This document shows, one piece after another, positions 12,778 to 25,129 of a stretch of DNA of 64,000 nucleotides. The notes under the pieces were generated by a model. The model was not told where the DNA came from, did no database searches, and saw only the letters and a program-made list of their open reading frames with translations. The stretch's first letter is position 1; every line of letters starts with the position of its first letter. Made by a program: the position numbers and the translations under genes. The stretch is from Undaria pinnatifida (lineage: Eukaryota; Sar; Phaeophyceae; Laminariales; Alariaceae). The stretch lies in contig JABAKD010000028.1 in the NCBI GenBank assembly GCA_012845835.1, positions 9,703,689-9,767,688 of the forward strand, written 5' to 3'.

Positions 12778-15700
12778 GCTGTTGTTGTTGTAGCCTGCAC
12801 CCCAAAGAACACCGTATATCGCTCACTTGTCGTTCCCCGTCTTTCCTTCCATCATAACCTGATAATGACACCGCTACCATTAATTTATTATCCCCAGTTT
12901 CTGATTGGTCGGCTCTTTTTTATTAAACAGTTTGTGATTGGTGGGAAACCCGTGAGTGCCGCGAGGTCGAATTGCCTTTAGACAGAGACCGCCGAACGTG
13001 CTGGCCCGGCCCCCAATGCCGGCGTCATGCCGCCACCGCACTGTGAAACGGCGATGCCCTTGACCCTTTCAGAGCTCCATCCACGTTCTTGGAGGTTAGA
13101 CTACTTGGAATTAGTGTTGGTGTATTTTGCCGTTCGAAGGGGGTGAAGAATGCCCGCGTTCATGCAACCTCAGGTTCGCCACCTTGCGCGAGAAGGAGAT
13201 CGGGGGAAGGGCGCTGCCGGAAGAGAAGACGAGCGAGCTCGGCACCGTCAAAATCGTTTGGCGCGACAGCGTCAAGACTGGCAAAGAGTGAGTGGACGCG
13301 TACCACGAGGGGTGCCTTGACCGGGCTCGAGCCTCGAATCACACCTGGTACTAGATAAAGTACTAAGTGTGTGACGCTTTACAAGGTTCTACTTCTTTGT
13401 GTGTTTTTGTGGGGTTTTGTTTACAAATCACGAGAGGACGTCGACCCAACCCATCCCTAACCCCAAGCCTATATACAACCTTAACGCTATCCCCAACCCT
13501 AACCCAGACTAAGGCTAAAGCTCCGACCCGAATGCGGCTTCGCGACGCGTTTTGTACAGTCTGAGAAAAATGCGTGCACCACCTCAAAAATCCGTCACAT
13601 AGTTTGGTATTTTATGTGCTATGGTTTTTGTGGGTTATGAGTTTTGTGGGTTATGATTTTTGTGGGTTGACTGTACTACGGTAGGAGCAGCATGTCCAGG
13701 CCAAACTATTGATATCTAGAGGTTGATGACGTTCGTCAGCTCATCAACTTCCCAATGCCGTGGGAATCCCGTTTGTGTTTTGAAAGACAGCGTATTCCTT
13801 ATTACCCTTAGGCCATGGAATCGTTCATCGGTTAAGCTTAAGCGTGAACCTTTTTTTGTCAAAGTCGTTATTTTTTTTGGGTGGGGTCAACGTAATATGT
13901 TCAAGTGAGCGGGTTCGGATCAGCCGGGTGCACGACTACCGTACCGTTTGTGTATTAATAGTGAGACTACTGCTGACTTTTTTCTACTGACGGCGTGTAT
14001 GTTTGCCGTTTCCTGGTTTGGCAGCGCGATGGCGCCGGCTTGGCCACCAGCCACGCGTATTGTGCAGTATTGTCGCCACGCTAGGGCGGGGGCTAGAGTG
14101 GCGGGGAGGGTAACATATAGTTCATGGAAGAGAACTCGACACCAAGAAAATGGACCGCATTGCGTACGTGTGTGCTATGTGTTTTTTTGTTGGGAGACGA
14201 CGCAGTCGCTTAGCGCTTGCTATCGGGCTGCCAAGCCACCGCAATAGCGCCCCCTCCCTCGGTTCCAAATGCCTCAAAACTTGCCCCAAACGTCGCTGCG
14301 GTGCGTGTACACCGCAGGCAGTAGTTCTTAACGCCGCGCTCCATGCGCGCCCATGTTGGGGAAAAGTCGTCTCTTTCGTGCTTTGCTCTTGCAACAAGGT
14401 GGGGGTGGTGCGTTGCGATGAGCGATTTTCTGTCGCTACCGGCGGCAGGGGCCTGGTGTGCGCATCAAAGATGATACTTCGAGGTACATGGTAACATGGT
14501 TATGTTTCGTGTTTTTTTTGTAAGCTTTGAATGAGGTGCCTTATTTCGACCATGCAAGAGGATCAGTCCCCAGCCGTCGAGACGAACCTGCTGCTTGCCT
14601 GCTAAAAAATGAGCACACACGAAACGGTAAGGTGGGGTGATGTTTTTGACGTTGCCGAATGGAATGACTCGCTGCCTCTGAAGAGCAATACGCACTTCTG
14701 CAAGCTAGGAGGGAAAGTAAGTGAACTGAATCATGAGCTGTGGTTTCTGTGCCTTCTTTGGTCTGTTTTTTATATTTGCGCTCATAACCTCTTGCTGCCT
14801 ACGCGCGCTAACGTTTGCCACCCTCTCTTCCGTTCTTCCCCCTGTGCGCTCAGGTTCGCGCCTAATTACCGCAATTACAGCACGACGTCGTTCACCCAGG
14901 CGAACAAGAACGACGCCAGGGCTTGCGGCGCCGGTTCGGGAGAAGGCAGTGCCGCGGGCGATGGTTCAACGAAGGCCTTCGCTTCCACTACGCGGTAAGT
15001 GCATCGCGACGCTTGGATCAACGCTGGAGTTTTATGTGGGTCCTCACGTGAGCTCCGCTCTACCTCACCCAATAACTACATTGCGAAATTCGCTTCGGAT
15101 CCAATTGTCTTGGGCAGCTGAGGCGTTCTACGATGCAGATATCATACACCCTCATTTTCTAATTTTCTGATGCTCCTCAGTTGGAGACGTCCATACCAAT
15201 CCCAGAAACTGTCTGCGGTTTAACACGAAAAAAAAATTGCAACCGATGAGCAATTTCACGGCCTGGGTATATGCAACGCAATATTATATATCTATGTTTT
15301 TTTTACCAATGAGTTCAGGTCCTATAGATCCTGAGTTGGTGAACCCCGTCTTGTCTGGAAAAAAAATGGCCGAAAAGTGCTACGGGTAACACTGTCGTCA
15401 CAAGATCCGGGTGCAAGGTTGAGGGGCTTCGTCAGTGATGGTGTTTGGTCTCGCAAAGGCGTGACCCCTGCCGCAGCTTGGCCCTTTGGCCGTAACATCA
15501 ACCTCAGAGCCGTGGTTTGCGTGCCCGCTGCAGTGGAGTAGAGTATTTACCCTTTACTTGATCCCTCCGCGGAAATGTGCGTCGTCACGCGATTGGTGGC
15601 GTGTCGTCCCCCCCTTTCGGACTAGAGATACGGATTTGCAAAACATTATGTTTTTCCAGTCGCACGTTTACTGTCTCGTCGGCCTTGTTGCTGCCAGCTG

Positions 15701-18164
15701 TCCGTGTTGCTTTAGCCGGGTTTCCAATATTGACGCATGCTGCGATCGGGATGCGCTTTTTATTCTGTGGCTCCTCGCTCGTGGAATTCTATTCCCCAAG
15801 CAACAGCTGCCTTTGAAAAACTGCATGTGTGACCCGATAATCAATCCCATGGCCTCCTGTAGGTATATAACGAATAGTTCGTCAGACAAAGTCATGGTCC
15901 AACGATATTTTTTGGTACATAGTTGGTCACGTCTAGAGCCCCGTCAATCGGGAGTATTTTGGCCCAAAAGCGCCACCCGTACCGCAGCACGCGTCTTTTT
16001 GCGGAGGAGTGCTCCGATATTTTCCTCTCTTTGGGCCCATACAACCGAGGACAAAAAAAAACGTAAAAGCAATAAAAAAATCACACATCGTTCTTTTGTG
16101 TTCGTCTGTTTGTTTTTTTAGGAGCGAAGGGCGTCCAAACGCAGTAAACGTGTGAAAAACAAAGCAAAAATAACAAAACAAAATGAGCCAACGGTCGAAA
16201 TGGAGCTCGGTACTGAAACACCCTCCAGTAGCCGTAGAGGCGGCGCCCATCCCTGATAAAAGAGTGGAGTGTGCCGACACACCTAGCCGACGGTACTCTG
16301 CAGCTACATGGGCACCGGTATCCTGAAGCGCGAGATAGGGGCTGGGTAAGGTACAAGTACTTGCCAAACAGCATCATCGCTTGCCGCGACACGCGGTTTT
16401 AGGCTCTACGGCAGCACTCGATTCGATCAGGGACGGCGCCACGGGCGACAATTTTGACTACGATGATGAAAGCTGCAGTACATTGACTGGCATCAGCGGC
16501 ATGTTGTCCATGTATTATCTGCTCTTTGTGTTATGTGTGTCGTCTACGGATCGTTGGTAGCTGCGGTTCTCGGCATGGTGTTGGTCCTCACCTGGGTGCG
16601 GGATGTCGTTTTTGGGCTTGTACTCGATATTAGCGTTTCTTTCTCGGCGTTTTTATCACAAGAACTATTGAATTTTTCCTGATTCTAAAAAGGCAAAATC
16701 AGTCTCTTGGGGACTTGGTGTTGCATTTGACCAGTTGGAAGGAGTGAATTTTCCTATCTCAGCTTCGTTTCTGCCGTTACGTCCTGCCTTATGGTGTAAA
16801 ACGCTCCGTTTGTATGGACTCTTAGGGTCGTTCCTAACGAACAAATAAAAACAAGATTCGTGACATTTTGAAATTATGAAATGTCACGCTTTTTTACAAC
16901 AAAAACACTTTTTCTCACGAATGGCGAAATCAATTTCTCACGGATTTGGTCCAAAACTTTCAGAATGACGATTCGTGACAAAAATCATGACAATTCGTGA
17001 GAACGTCACGTTTTTTTAATATCACGATTCATGACATTTTTTTTGTTCAGTAGAAATGACCGTTAGTGCCCCCACTGCCGCTCGATGGCCTGTGCTCCAG
17101 GGCTGGGAAGGTGGTCGGGCTGAACGAGGCGAGATCCACCACGGTGAACATGCACAAGTATGTCGGGGAACCGTGGAGCGCGCGACTGTGCTACCGTACC
17201 GTGGAGTACCTGCAGGTGAGAGTTGGATTGGCTGGCGGGTTCTGCTGTGGATATCACCCCGAGTGGTTGCGTGTTGTGGCATTACGTCGCGGGTGTAGCA
17301 CCAGTGCCTTTGCGCAGAAACCTTGCCCTTGACCGTTGTATCTTTGTAAGGCTATCTTGTTAATTGTAGTTCAACAACACTGCTTTTACTTTGAACTGTT
17401 CGCATTCTGTAGTATCATATCTTGTAGACAGGCAGTCGCCCCCGGTTGTACCCGCCGGCGTAGATTTACCTCAGTGTTTATGCCTGGTACTCTATATGTG
17501 TCTTTATGCTGTGTTGCTCAGCCTCAGCAACAATGTATATATATTAATGAAAACGCGATAGGCTTGCTCACATCTTCGAGAAAGATGTGTGTGTGTGTGT
17601 GCTGCGATTCGTGGAGCCCGTCAGTACGGACTCAGACTCAGACGCCGCGTAGGTAGACCGTCTCGCAGAATTGTACCACGGACCACGCGCCAAAAACGCT
17701 TTCGACTTACCCTCATAGATTGGTGTTTGTTTCGTTTTTCTCCGCGGTAAACTTGGTGTATTAACAGCAGTGGCGTCTTGCCTCGTCCATGGCCTTGTTT
17801 CGGTTCGTCTCGTCTAAGTGGTACTCCACGAACCCACCCCAATGTTTGCTTGTGTCTGGCCCCGCGTCCGTCCGTTGCCGTCGTGCCTTGTCGCCTCCCT
17901 CCACGTTGTCGCTGCCTACGGGGGAACCTTGGAACAACAAATCGTTGGTGCCTGAACGACAAGGACATCGGCGCGATGCCCAAGCCAGCCGGCACCGAAG
18001 AAGAGATAGAACTGCGGAGAGCTAAGCGCCGGAGGCGGCGGCAGAGGGATCGCGAGCGCAGAGAGGCGGAGAATGGAGGAGAGCCCTGCCCTCCCCCTGT
18101 CCCCGTGGAGGACGAGCCGCCTATGGTGCCGACCTCAGAGAATAATCAAAATGCATGGCAGTGA
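11362..18164 (+). CDS. DUF7918-like protein gene, at least seven exons
   Basis: Modelled exons: 11,362-11,446; 11,884-11,958; 12,365-12,459; 13,174-13,287; 14,854-14,994; 17,101-17,215; about 17,964-18,164 (stop TGA). Phases agree at every junction given, and all donors are GT and acceptors AG, mostly consensus (GTGAGA, GTATGT, GTGAGT, GTAAGT, GTGAGA). In order the protein reads: VAYGVEFVEEIKG; YIVAVRNKTAKG then AQLYVDGQQ; a segment with HPGESIIFEG and ELLFSLPR; FATLREKEIGG then SELGTVKIVWRD; YRNYSTTSFTQAN then a Gly/Ala/Ser stretch; NMHKYVGEPWSARLCYRTVE; and a tail with AKRRRRRQRDRERREAENGG. The order 'N.T, YVDG, G, FSLP, ELGT(I/V)' resembles the DUF7918 domain known mainly from fungi (from memory, not searched). 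The basic tail could be a nuclear localisation signal. The start codon and first exon(s) are unresolved, the last acceptor is a weak AAG, and a GTGAGT donor overlaps the stop. Function unknown. Confidence 0.55.
12609..12791. repeat. GTT/TTG microsatellite inside an intron
   Basis: About 180 bp of (TTG)n broken by single CTG and TCG units. It lies wholly within the intron between the exons ending at 12,459 and starting at 13,174 of the DUF7918-like gene. Long frames in all phases (poly-Cys, poly-Leu, poly-Val, and poly-Gln/Asn/Thr on the other strand) are artefacts of the repeat. Confidence 0.9.
13440..13510. repeat. Degenerate telomere-like CCCTAACCC tract
   Basis: The stretch contains CCCTAACCCC, CCCCAACCCTAACCC and related variants, a decayed TTAGGG-type sequence. 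It lies in the intron between 13,287 and 14,854, so it is interstitial and not a chromosome end. Confidence 0.55.
16838..17053. mobile_element. MITE-like element with GAACAAA termini in an intron
   Basis: About 215 bp bounded by GAACAAATAAAA on the left and TTTTTTTTGTTC on the right, so the ends are inverted. Inside, TTCGTGACA or its complement recurs about seven times, and a perfect 10-bp hairpin is formed by CGTGACATTT (16,859-16,868) and AAATGTCACG (16,879-16,888). It has no coding capacity. It sits just upstream of the exon that starts at 17,101 in the DUF7918-like gene. The superfamily cannot be assigned; a target duplication was not clear. Confidence 0.55.
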
Positions 18165-18290
18165 GTGCCAGGTCTTCTACAGCTCTGAGGAGGCTGCCAC
18201 GGCTGCCGCCGCCGCCGTTGCTGCTGCTGCTTCTGCTGTTGCTGCCGCCGCCGCTTCTGCCGCCGCAGGAGCCGCTGCCTGCCTTTCCTT
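18165..18290. repeat. GCC/GCT/CTG low-complexity tract
   Basis: Imperfect trinucleotide tract directly after the stop of the DUF7918-like gene. If the GTGAGT that overlaps the stop at 18,162 is used as a donor, this tract is intronic; otherwise it is 3' UTR or intergenic. Confidence 0.6.
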
Positions 18291-19754
18291 CCTGGTACAG
18301 TGTTTGCTTTAGCTGGCTCGTGCCACCCCTCAGCAGCGTCTCCTTTTCCCAAAGCGGCGGTTGTCTTGCGCTCCCTGCCTATCCCCGCGCGCATAAAAGC
18401 AACATCCGCCGAACGCGTTATAGTTTGCGCTCAACCTTGCAGTGTACACTTATTCGATCGATGTTTACGGTGGGGGCGTATCGCGTTGCACGTGGGGGTA
18501 CTAGTGGCGTCAGCCACTTTTGAGCTTCACCCACGTTTTTGGGAACAAACTATCCGGGGAATTAGTGTAGAATGAGTTTATTTCGGTAGCAGGGTTGACC
18601 TAGGGTCTCGGTTTACGGGGGGGCGTTTTTCCCGTGTACTGATATGGCGTAGTTGGGATAAAGGGGGTTGGGTGGACAAGGAACGTTTCCGGAACCTTCC
18701 CTTCCGGATCTTTTGTTGTTTCACATAGAGTATCGTATTCATACATAATGCAGGAAATATTCATTTTTTGTTGCTGTAGAGCTTATATCGTTCAGGGTGC
18801 TCGTTTCGTTTTTTTTGTTGTGTTTGACGTTTGACCTGACTCGGTTCGCGTCATGGTTATTCAGAAATCCAACCCCACGTACGGTGAACACCATGGCAAC
18901 AAAGCATGATGCGGTTGGCCAAGGGAGCACCGTGTGTCTCGTTTTTTTCTTGGTTGCGTTGTGTATGCCCCAGCCTTTGACCCTCCATTGTAACGTGAGT
19001 ACCGCGAGGGTGGGGCCACGGCCGCGCATATCGGCACGTGCCATATAGTGGATTATGTATATGGACTGTGTTTTGTGACGGCCAGGGGCACCACGGCCGA
19101 CCGTGTATCGGCACCCGAATGTAAATGCGAGCAGTAGTAAAGTACTGATAGTCCCGAAGAATCCGGCTGCGGTACAGGTACACCTTGTTTTACAGTGTGG
19201 GATTATGGGAAAGGCCCGTCGATCCCCCCCCCCACACCCTCGTGTATTTGGTTCCTCCTTATTATTATCGAAACCTGCAGCAGCATCAATTGGCGCAGAC
19301 CAGGCTGTCAGTCACGGGCGCTGCTGGGGATACAGTACGATAGTTTTTCTCAAGCCACGCGACTGTTACCGGGGCACCAAAAGTGGTCCTGGGGAACTCG
19401 GGGGGCTAAGGCGGGCAGAGGGCGGCGGTTTGGGTGCGTTCGTTGCTTAATTTGGTGTGATGGAGCTGTCAACAAAGGATAGAAGACACTGTTGATGCTT
19501 TCGTTAAGCATTTTTTTGTTGAGGTGATCGTGGTGGGGGCGATTCCCCCCCAGATATCTACCGTCGGCACAAGCGACTATGATACTGCTGTCGCATTTTC
19601 ACGAAGAAAAAAATGTTGAGAGACGATCGGTTTTGGGGGTCGATTTCCCCCAGAGAGTCAGTTTCTTTTTGGCGGTCTGTGAAGGTTTAGTCTAGGGTAT
19701 GTAATATTTGTAGTTTACCGCGGCTTCTGCTGCATGTTTCGCTCTCCTCCTTAG

Positions 19755-20053
19755 GTGTGGAGGTTTTTCAATCGGCTGGCCTTGGTCCTTATTCCCAGGA
19801 CGAATATCGTGGTGAGCGCATGGCTATTGAGAGGCCGGGGGTGGGGTAGATTCTTCGGCCGTTTGAAACGAGCATGTTGGTGTTTTACTCCAATGAAATG
19901 CCTCACTGCTGTCTACCAGGCACCTTACACTTTTTTTTTTGCGTGCATCGGTGGATAGCGTTGCTAAGAGTAAGACTATCTAAGAAAATCCAGTCGCCGT
20001 ACGCGGCGGAGCGCGTCATCGAAGAGGGCATTGCTCCGATGCGACTAACTTGA
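19755..20053 (+). CDS. Candidate two-exon 3' end of an unrecognised gene
   Basis: Exon 19,755-19,811 follows a CCTTAG acceptor, reads VWRFFNRLALVLIPRTNIV and ends at a GTGAGC donor in phase 0. Exon 19,994-20,053 follows ATCCAG, is also in phase 0 and reads SPYAAERVIEEGIAPMRLT before TGA. Both look protein-like and the phases agree, but the exons are short and I found no convincing upstream exons between 18.3 and 19.7 kb. Family unknown. Confidence 0.3.
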
Positions 20054-20889
20054 GGAGTTCCGTAGGTCTACCGTAGGGCTAATGAGCGCTACCGAATTTC
20101 GCTCGATTCTTTTTGGTGTTTGGGCATATTTGCTGCCTTCCTGCTTTGACAGAGTTGCTGCCAAAGGGCGCGTTGACTCCCATAGTGTCCCGGCTTTTGC
20201 ACTCGGCGCCGCTTTTACCATGCGTGGCGGTTGCAATTGCAGAACGGTTCAAATGGTGGATACGGGTTGGTTGGAGTGTTTTTGCTCCTCGGGGTTTTCA
20301 ACAAACACCTGTGTGTGATTTGTTCGCGCGTTGGCATAATTAAGCTCCAGTGTTTTGCCGCCAACAAAGCGAAGCCTTTCCGACGGAGACAACGAGCAAA
20401 AGTATTTCCCCATAGAATGTCTGTGTCTACTACTGTTGCGTGGCCAGTCGCATTTATTGGATGTCCTACGCTCCTCAAGTTAGCAAGCGTTGCTAATGTA
20501 GATACGGGAGTACGACGACGTCTGTCGAGGCAAGTTCGAATAGTTTACGCAGGAGGGGAGGAGGAGAGGGGGAGGGGGGGGGGGTAGTAGTACGGCATCT
20601 TACGGCGGAGCTGTCAGTATAGTATAGTCTGTACCAAGGATTGTATCACGGCTACTGTCAGAGGCAGGTTTGTTTTCTGCCACAAGAATATTACTCGAAA
20701 CATTTCCTTTACAACTACTTGATGGAGAGCGCTTGCTGTTTCAGCGCGAATAGCTTGCCGACTCCAGGGATATATACGCCTTAGACTAAGCTGTCATTGT
20801 ACGTACATGCTTGCCGAGGCTCTGGAGTAGTAGTTGTCCAGGGATGGATGAACACATTGATTTATTCAGTCAAGGTTTTTTACGGGTCA

Positions 20890-21330
20890 GTTCAAACCTC
20901 GTCGGTCGGGTCGGGTCGGGTCGAGTCGGGTCGGACCGGGTTACGTGAGACTTCAAAAGCTCGCGACCCGATCAGGTCTGACCCGTGAGAGTTTGAACAC
21001 CTCCTGACCCGACCCGACCCGACCCGACCCGACCCGACCCGACCCGACCCGTCAGGCTCAGAATGACCCGTTAGAGCAGGTCATGTCGCGGGTCGGGTCA
21101 CCTTGGCCCCCGAGTTTTGTCTCCTGACACACGGGCTCGACCCGTGGATCTGACCCACGGGTTGGCTTTTCGAAAATGATTTAATCTGTGCTGTTGTACC
21201 GCGCGACGATATGTGGCCTAGATGTAACGGGTATGGATAGATATGGGTCATGACCCGGCCCGACCCGCGGGTTTTCGAAGTATCTTGACCAGGCCCGACC
21301 CGTGAGGTTTCAAAACCTCTTGAGCCGACA
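20890..21330. repeat. GGGTC/GACCC pentanucleotide-rich element
   Basis: Contains GGTCGGGTCGGGTC (about 20,902-20,940), an uninterrupted (GACCC)n run at about 21,005-21,051, and several scattered GACCCG blocks separated by TTTGAAAC- and TTTTCGAA-type AT-rich spacers. The layout parallels the GGGCC-rich elements at 26.4-33.3 kb, with GGGTC in place of GGGCC. No reading frame is supported. Confidence 0.7.
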
Positions 21331-21619
21331 GGCAACAGTAGTAGTACCAGGTACGCCTTGCCTATGATTTTGAAACAGGTATAACATCACAGCCGTCGAC
21401 GCATAGTCACCTAACTACCAAGGTACCCTGGTGAGGATTTATTTTCGGTTCGCCCGCGATATAAACTTCATCACATCTTGGTAGTAGGTGGGGTTACTTG
21501 GCAGTGGGTAGGGATATACGCAAGTCGTGGTGATGATACATGCCGTGATGAAAATGACTGAGATGCACCCATACCGATGGTCCTCAATTTAAAATGGAGC
21601 CTGTTTATGTGTGTTCGAG

Positions 21620-22115
21620 AAGGCCAAGCTACAAAGTCGGGCTGGTCCTTGGTAATTGCCGTGTTACTTTGACTTTTACTTGTTACAGGAGCGGGAGCAC
21701 CCCCGGGATTTCAAGCGGACTACCTCCCGAAGGGGGAGCTTGCACGCCCAATGGCAGATGAACAGCAGCAGTACGCACAGTTAGCGGCCGTGTTTTTCTG
21801 TCGTTACCTGTATACTTTAGAAGACGTTGCAGAGTGATATTGTGGTACACAAACAAAATCAAACTGCTACGAGCCGCAAAATGCACCAGGTACAGCAGTA
21901 CGGCGTATTTGAAAATTCAAAAAATCAAAAATTGTCAAGACATTTCCTGCTGGATGCGAGCACTTTTGCTTGTGGCTCTCGCACGGGAGGTAGCTTGGAC
22001 AAATTAAGCAACGCACTCGTGTCAGTTTGGTGATCTCAAGGGCTTCAAGGGTGGCGCGGCCAGTGGTCCGATTGTGTCCACCGAGAGCCGTTTCGCCGAC
22101 AGGTTGCCTGGCTAA
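21620..22115 (+). CDS. Candidate three-exon 3' end of an unrecognised gene
   Basis: Possible exons: about 21,620-21,651 (RPSYKVGLVLG, donor GTAATT); 21,689-about 21,789 after a TGTTACAG acceptor (APPGFQADYLPKGELARPM, then an acidic Gln-rich stretch); and 22,026-22,115 after GTGTCAG (FGDLKGFKGGAASGP, then STESRFADRLPG and TAA). The first junction is in phase. The second works only with a weak GTGTTT donor, so another exon may lie between. The composition is clearly protein-like (balanced charges, few Cys/Ser-Arg runs), unlike the surrounding shadow frames. I do not recognise the family. Confidence 0.35.
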
Positions 22116-22806
22116 ACCAGTTCGAGTCTACCTACGAAAAACGAAGCTGCTGCGTGCTGCGTGCTGGGTGCTGCGTGCTGCGCGCTGCGCGCTACGCGTT
22201 GTGTACTTCCGTGCTGGTAGAATAACTCATGTTCAGATTGAGCACATTACCCTAGGCCTAATACCATGTTAGGTACGTGCAGAGTCGAGGCCCGATACTG
22301 CAGTGCTTGGCGCCCAGTGCCTCGCCAGAAGACAAAACGAAAGGATTGCTTCGACTATGGAGTTGTTGAAACACTTGCGGCATGACTTGTTGGGGAACAT
22401 AAAGTCGGAGTTACTCGTAAGGAGAAGAGACCCCGCCATCACAGCAGTCGATCTTCAAAGGAAGGCTGAGACCGTCATACTCATCACATGTGCACGTGAG
22501 GTTGGTGGCGCTACGTGCTGTGACCCACGTCTCCCCTGCTCTTCAACTGGTGCACAGGCATTTACCCGATACCTGGTACGTATTTTGTATGTAATCGGCG
22601 CACATCAGGTAGACCTGAGACATCAAGAAAAACACGGCACCGATCTGCGCTCGCGTCGGCAGCTTCAGCAGCAGCAGCCGCAGCAGCACCTTCGTACGGC
22701 CTTCCCAGCTAAACAGCCAACGCGCAGCAAACAAGCAGGTGCGCGGTCACTATTTCGGTTGCGGCCGTAGAGGCTATAAGCGGTGGTATTTCAGAGAAGC
22801 TCGTAG

Positions 22807-23043
22807 ATGGCCCCTTCCGACGCTCCGAGCGACGACGATGCTCGAAGAGACGATGAACACGAAATCATCAACAACGGCGGCGAAACTGTCGTCAGCGAGG
22901 CAACAACAGCAACAACAGCAGCAGCAGCTCCCACCACCGCAATCGTCGAAGGGAGGAGCACAGGGTCAGACCCCTCCGGTATCGCAGGACTAGTCGATAC
23001 CCTTTCGAGCACGATCGACGACAATCTTCGAGTATTCCGGTGA
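22807..23043 (+). CDS. Candidate first exon or small gene, acidic Ala/Thr-rich protein
   Basis: ATG at 22,807 opens a 78-codon frame reading MAPSDAPSDDDARRDDEHE, then an Ala/Thr-rich low-complexity stretch, then IAGLVDTLSSTIDDNLRVF. It ends either at TGA (23,041-23,043) or, more likely, at a GTGAGC donor that overlaps that stop, which would make it a 5' exon. An acidic disordered N-terminus followed by a short amphipathic segment is typical of regulatory or membrane-adaptor proteins, but no family is recognised and no second exon was identified. Confidence 0.35.
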   Translation: MAPSDAPSDDDARRDDEHEIINNGGETVVSEATTATTAAAAPTTAIVEGRSTGSDPSGIAGLVDTLSSTIDDNLRVFR

Positions 23044-24229
23044 GCAGAGGAAGCCCGCCGCGTGTATGCGGGACATAGAATCATGTAATACCAAAGAAGG
23101 GCTGTGATGAGTCGGCAGGTCGGTTGCACAGTAGTAACAATTTGAGAAGCATCCAATTTTTTTTTGTTATGAACAACCAAGCCTCAAATTTCTTGACAAA
23201 ATATACCATCTCAAGTGCAGGCTTAACCCCTTCAGAACCTTAAAATCCCTCCCTTTTCTAGTATCAAGTAACTTGTCCCCAACAACGGCTCTCCAGTTGT
23301 AAATTCGTAGGCCATCCCGTCCAAGAACAGAAGCCGGCGGCCATTTGGGAACTTGTCAATGCCCGCGGCGAATAGCAGAGAAAAGCTCTGTCCCGCAGTC
23401 ATTAAGCCTTCCAACAAATAATAAAAACCAAAAAGTCGGATAGTCGGCACCTCCCGGGAACGACTGACTATTAGATAGACCAGTTGTCGGTGACTTGCTG
23501 TAAGTCGTGCCGACTCACCGCTCTATGTACGTAGTACGAACTCGACCATAGCACGGACATTTTGGACGTAGATGTAAGTACCGCGTGATACCGTCTACCG
23601 GTATAGTGTTGCGTACGCGTACGTGCGTCTGTATTTCAAGAACAAGTACTACAACGCCAGGATGCCAGGATCCACCGGTACAGGTTACAAGGCTGCACTC
23701 CGCGGCTGGCTATACGCTGCGCTTGCTCAAGGAAACAGATAGAACAAAGTGTAAAGCAGACAGAGGACAGAGGACGTTCACGATCTGGTGCAATAGGCGA
23801 CTTTCAAATGCCAAGAGCTAAGTGGTGCAGAAAAACTATACCGGGTTACCGGGCCTTCGCGTGGTTGTGCGTAGAAGCAGTAACCTTTTGTTGGTGTGGC
23901 TTTATTATATCTGCTCGTTGAAAGAACAAGAACGAGGGAAGCAATACTAACAAAATACTCGTGTAACAAGTACTGCTGTGAAATAAATATTGCAAAGTCA
24001 AATGAATTTCAAATTAATGAGCAGACGACAGCAAATGAAATACCTACTGGCATCTGCATCAGCGTACCGGCTACGAATAAAACCGCACGAACAACACAGC
24101 ATAGGCCAAGCCTAAGGAGAATTGGGGAACCGCGAACCACAGCAGCAGTAAAATAGAAAACGAAAAGGATTTCTGCCTGGAATGAGAAGCAAAACAAAAT
24201 TAAAAAAAAACAAAGCAGAACGACGTAAA

Positions 24230-25030
24230 AAAAAAAAGTTTTAGGCCGGCGCTAATGGAAAGCCGATAGTTTGACCAAAAAGGTTCCAAACTTGTTTTTG
24301 GGATTGTTTGCTGAAAGATGACCAGCATCGTCACTACGTGAAAAAACGAGTAAAATGTTATTTTTCTGTCTCTTTTTGTGATGGGGCCCAATTGGTCAAG
24401 TTGTCCAAATTCCAACGAGCCTCGATCAACATTGTCCACCAAACACGATTGACGTTTGATCTCGAGTTAGAGACAACCCACGATCACTCCTCTTCGTTCA
24501 GGACAAGGTCACATGAGTGTAGGTGACAGCGCTGAAGAGTTCATCTTGATCAATGTCCTCGTAGGGCGTGAGAGATTGCTTGTTCCTGCGGTCTTCCGTC
24601 CAATCCGCTCGAAATTCTATTTTTTGCCCGTTGGGAGACTATAAAAGCTTTGTCTCAGTTTTCTACACACCGGCCGCCAAATGTGTTTTTTACGGAAGCC
24701 TTGTCGGTGCCCGCCACACATCACCGACCGTGCGGTGAGCACAGTACACTAAGAGAGGGTCGGAGCCCCTAACGAGCTCGCCACAGATTTCACGACGCTG
24801 TCGTTGATTTCGTCGAACGAAGTGTGTGGAGCACAGTAAATCACGCCGCGTCTCATCCCAGATCTGCTTGAGAAATTCTCAAGCCGATGTTGGCCAAGAT
24901 CGCCTCGAGAAATCCATTTTTTCCGGAAAACTGGAAAGTTCCAAAAAATAACTGTACAAATTGGGCCCACGGCTGACCATCCAGGTAAAGTCTGCCTGGG
25001 ATCTTCGGAAATTTTAAACTTTTGGCCTTC
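24230..25030. repeat. Dispersed repeat, copy 2 (matches about 240-900)
   Basis: Second copy of the repeat described at 240-900, in the same orientation. It has a TATAAAAG box at about 24,641 that copy 1 lacks. It lies directly beside the other repeat at 25,130-25,925, so both may belong to one larger element of about 1.7 kb of which the copies at 240-900 and 6,740-7,570 are fragments. Confidence 0.7.
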
Positions 25031-25129
25031 CGTTAGCACCGACCTAGCAACGTAAAAAATGTTTTCGAAAAAGCAACTCTACGAGACTCGAACTTGCGTC
25101 CTCAAACTCAGCGCGTGTCGTAACTGAAA

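Noticed and set aside
12426-12880. Long frames of poly-Cys, poly-Val, poly-Leu (+) and poly-Gln/Thr/Asn (-)
   Set aside because: All arise from the intronic GTT repeat, are open in every phase, and lie between two in-phase exons of the DUF7918-like gene.
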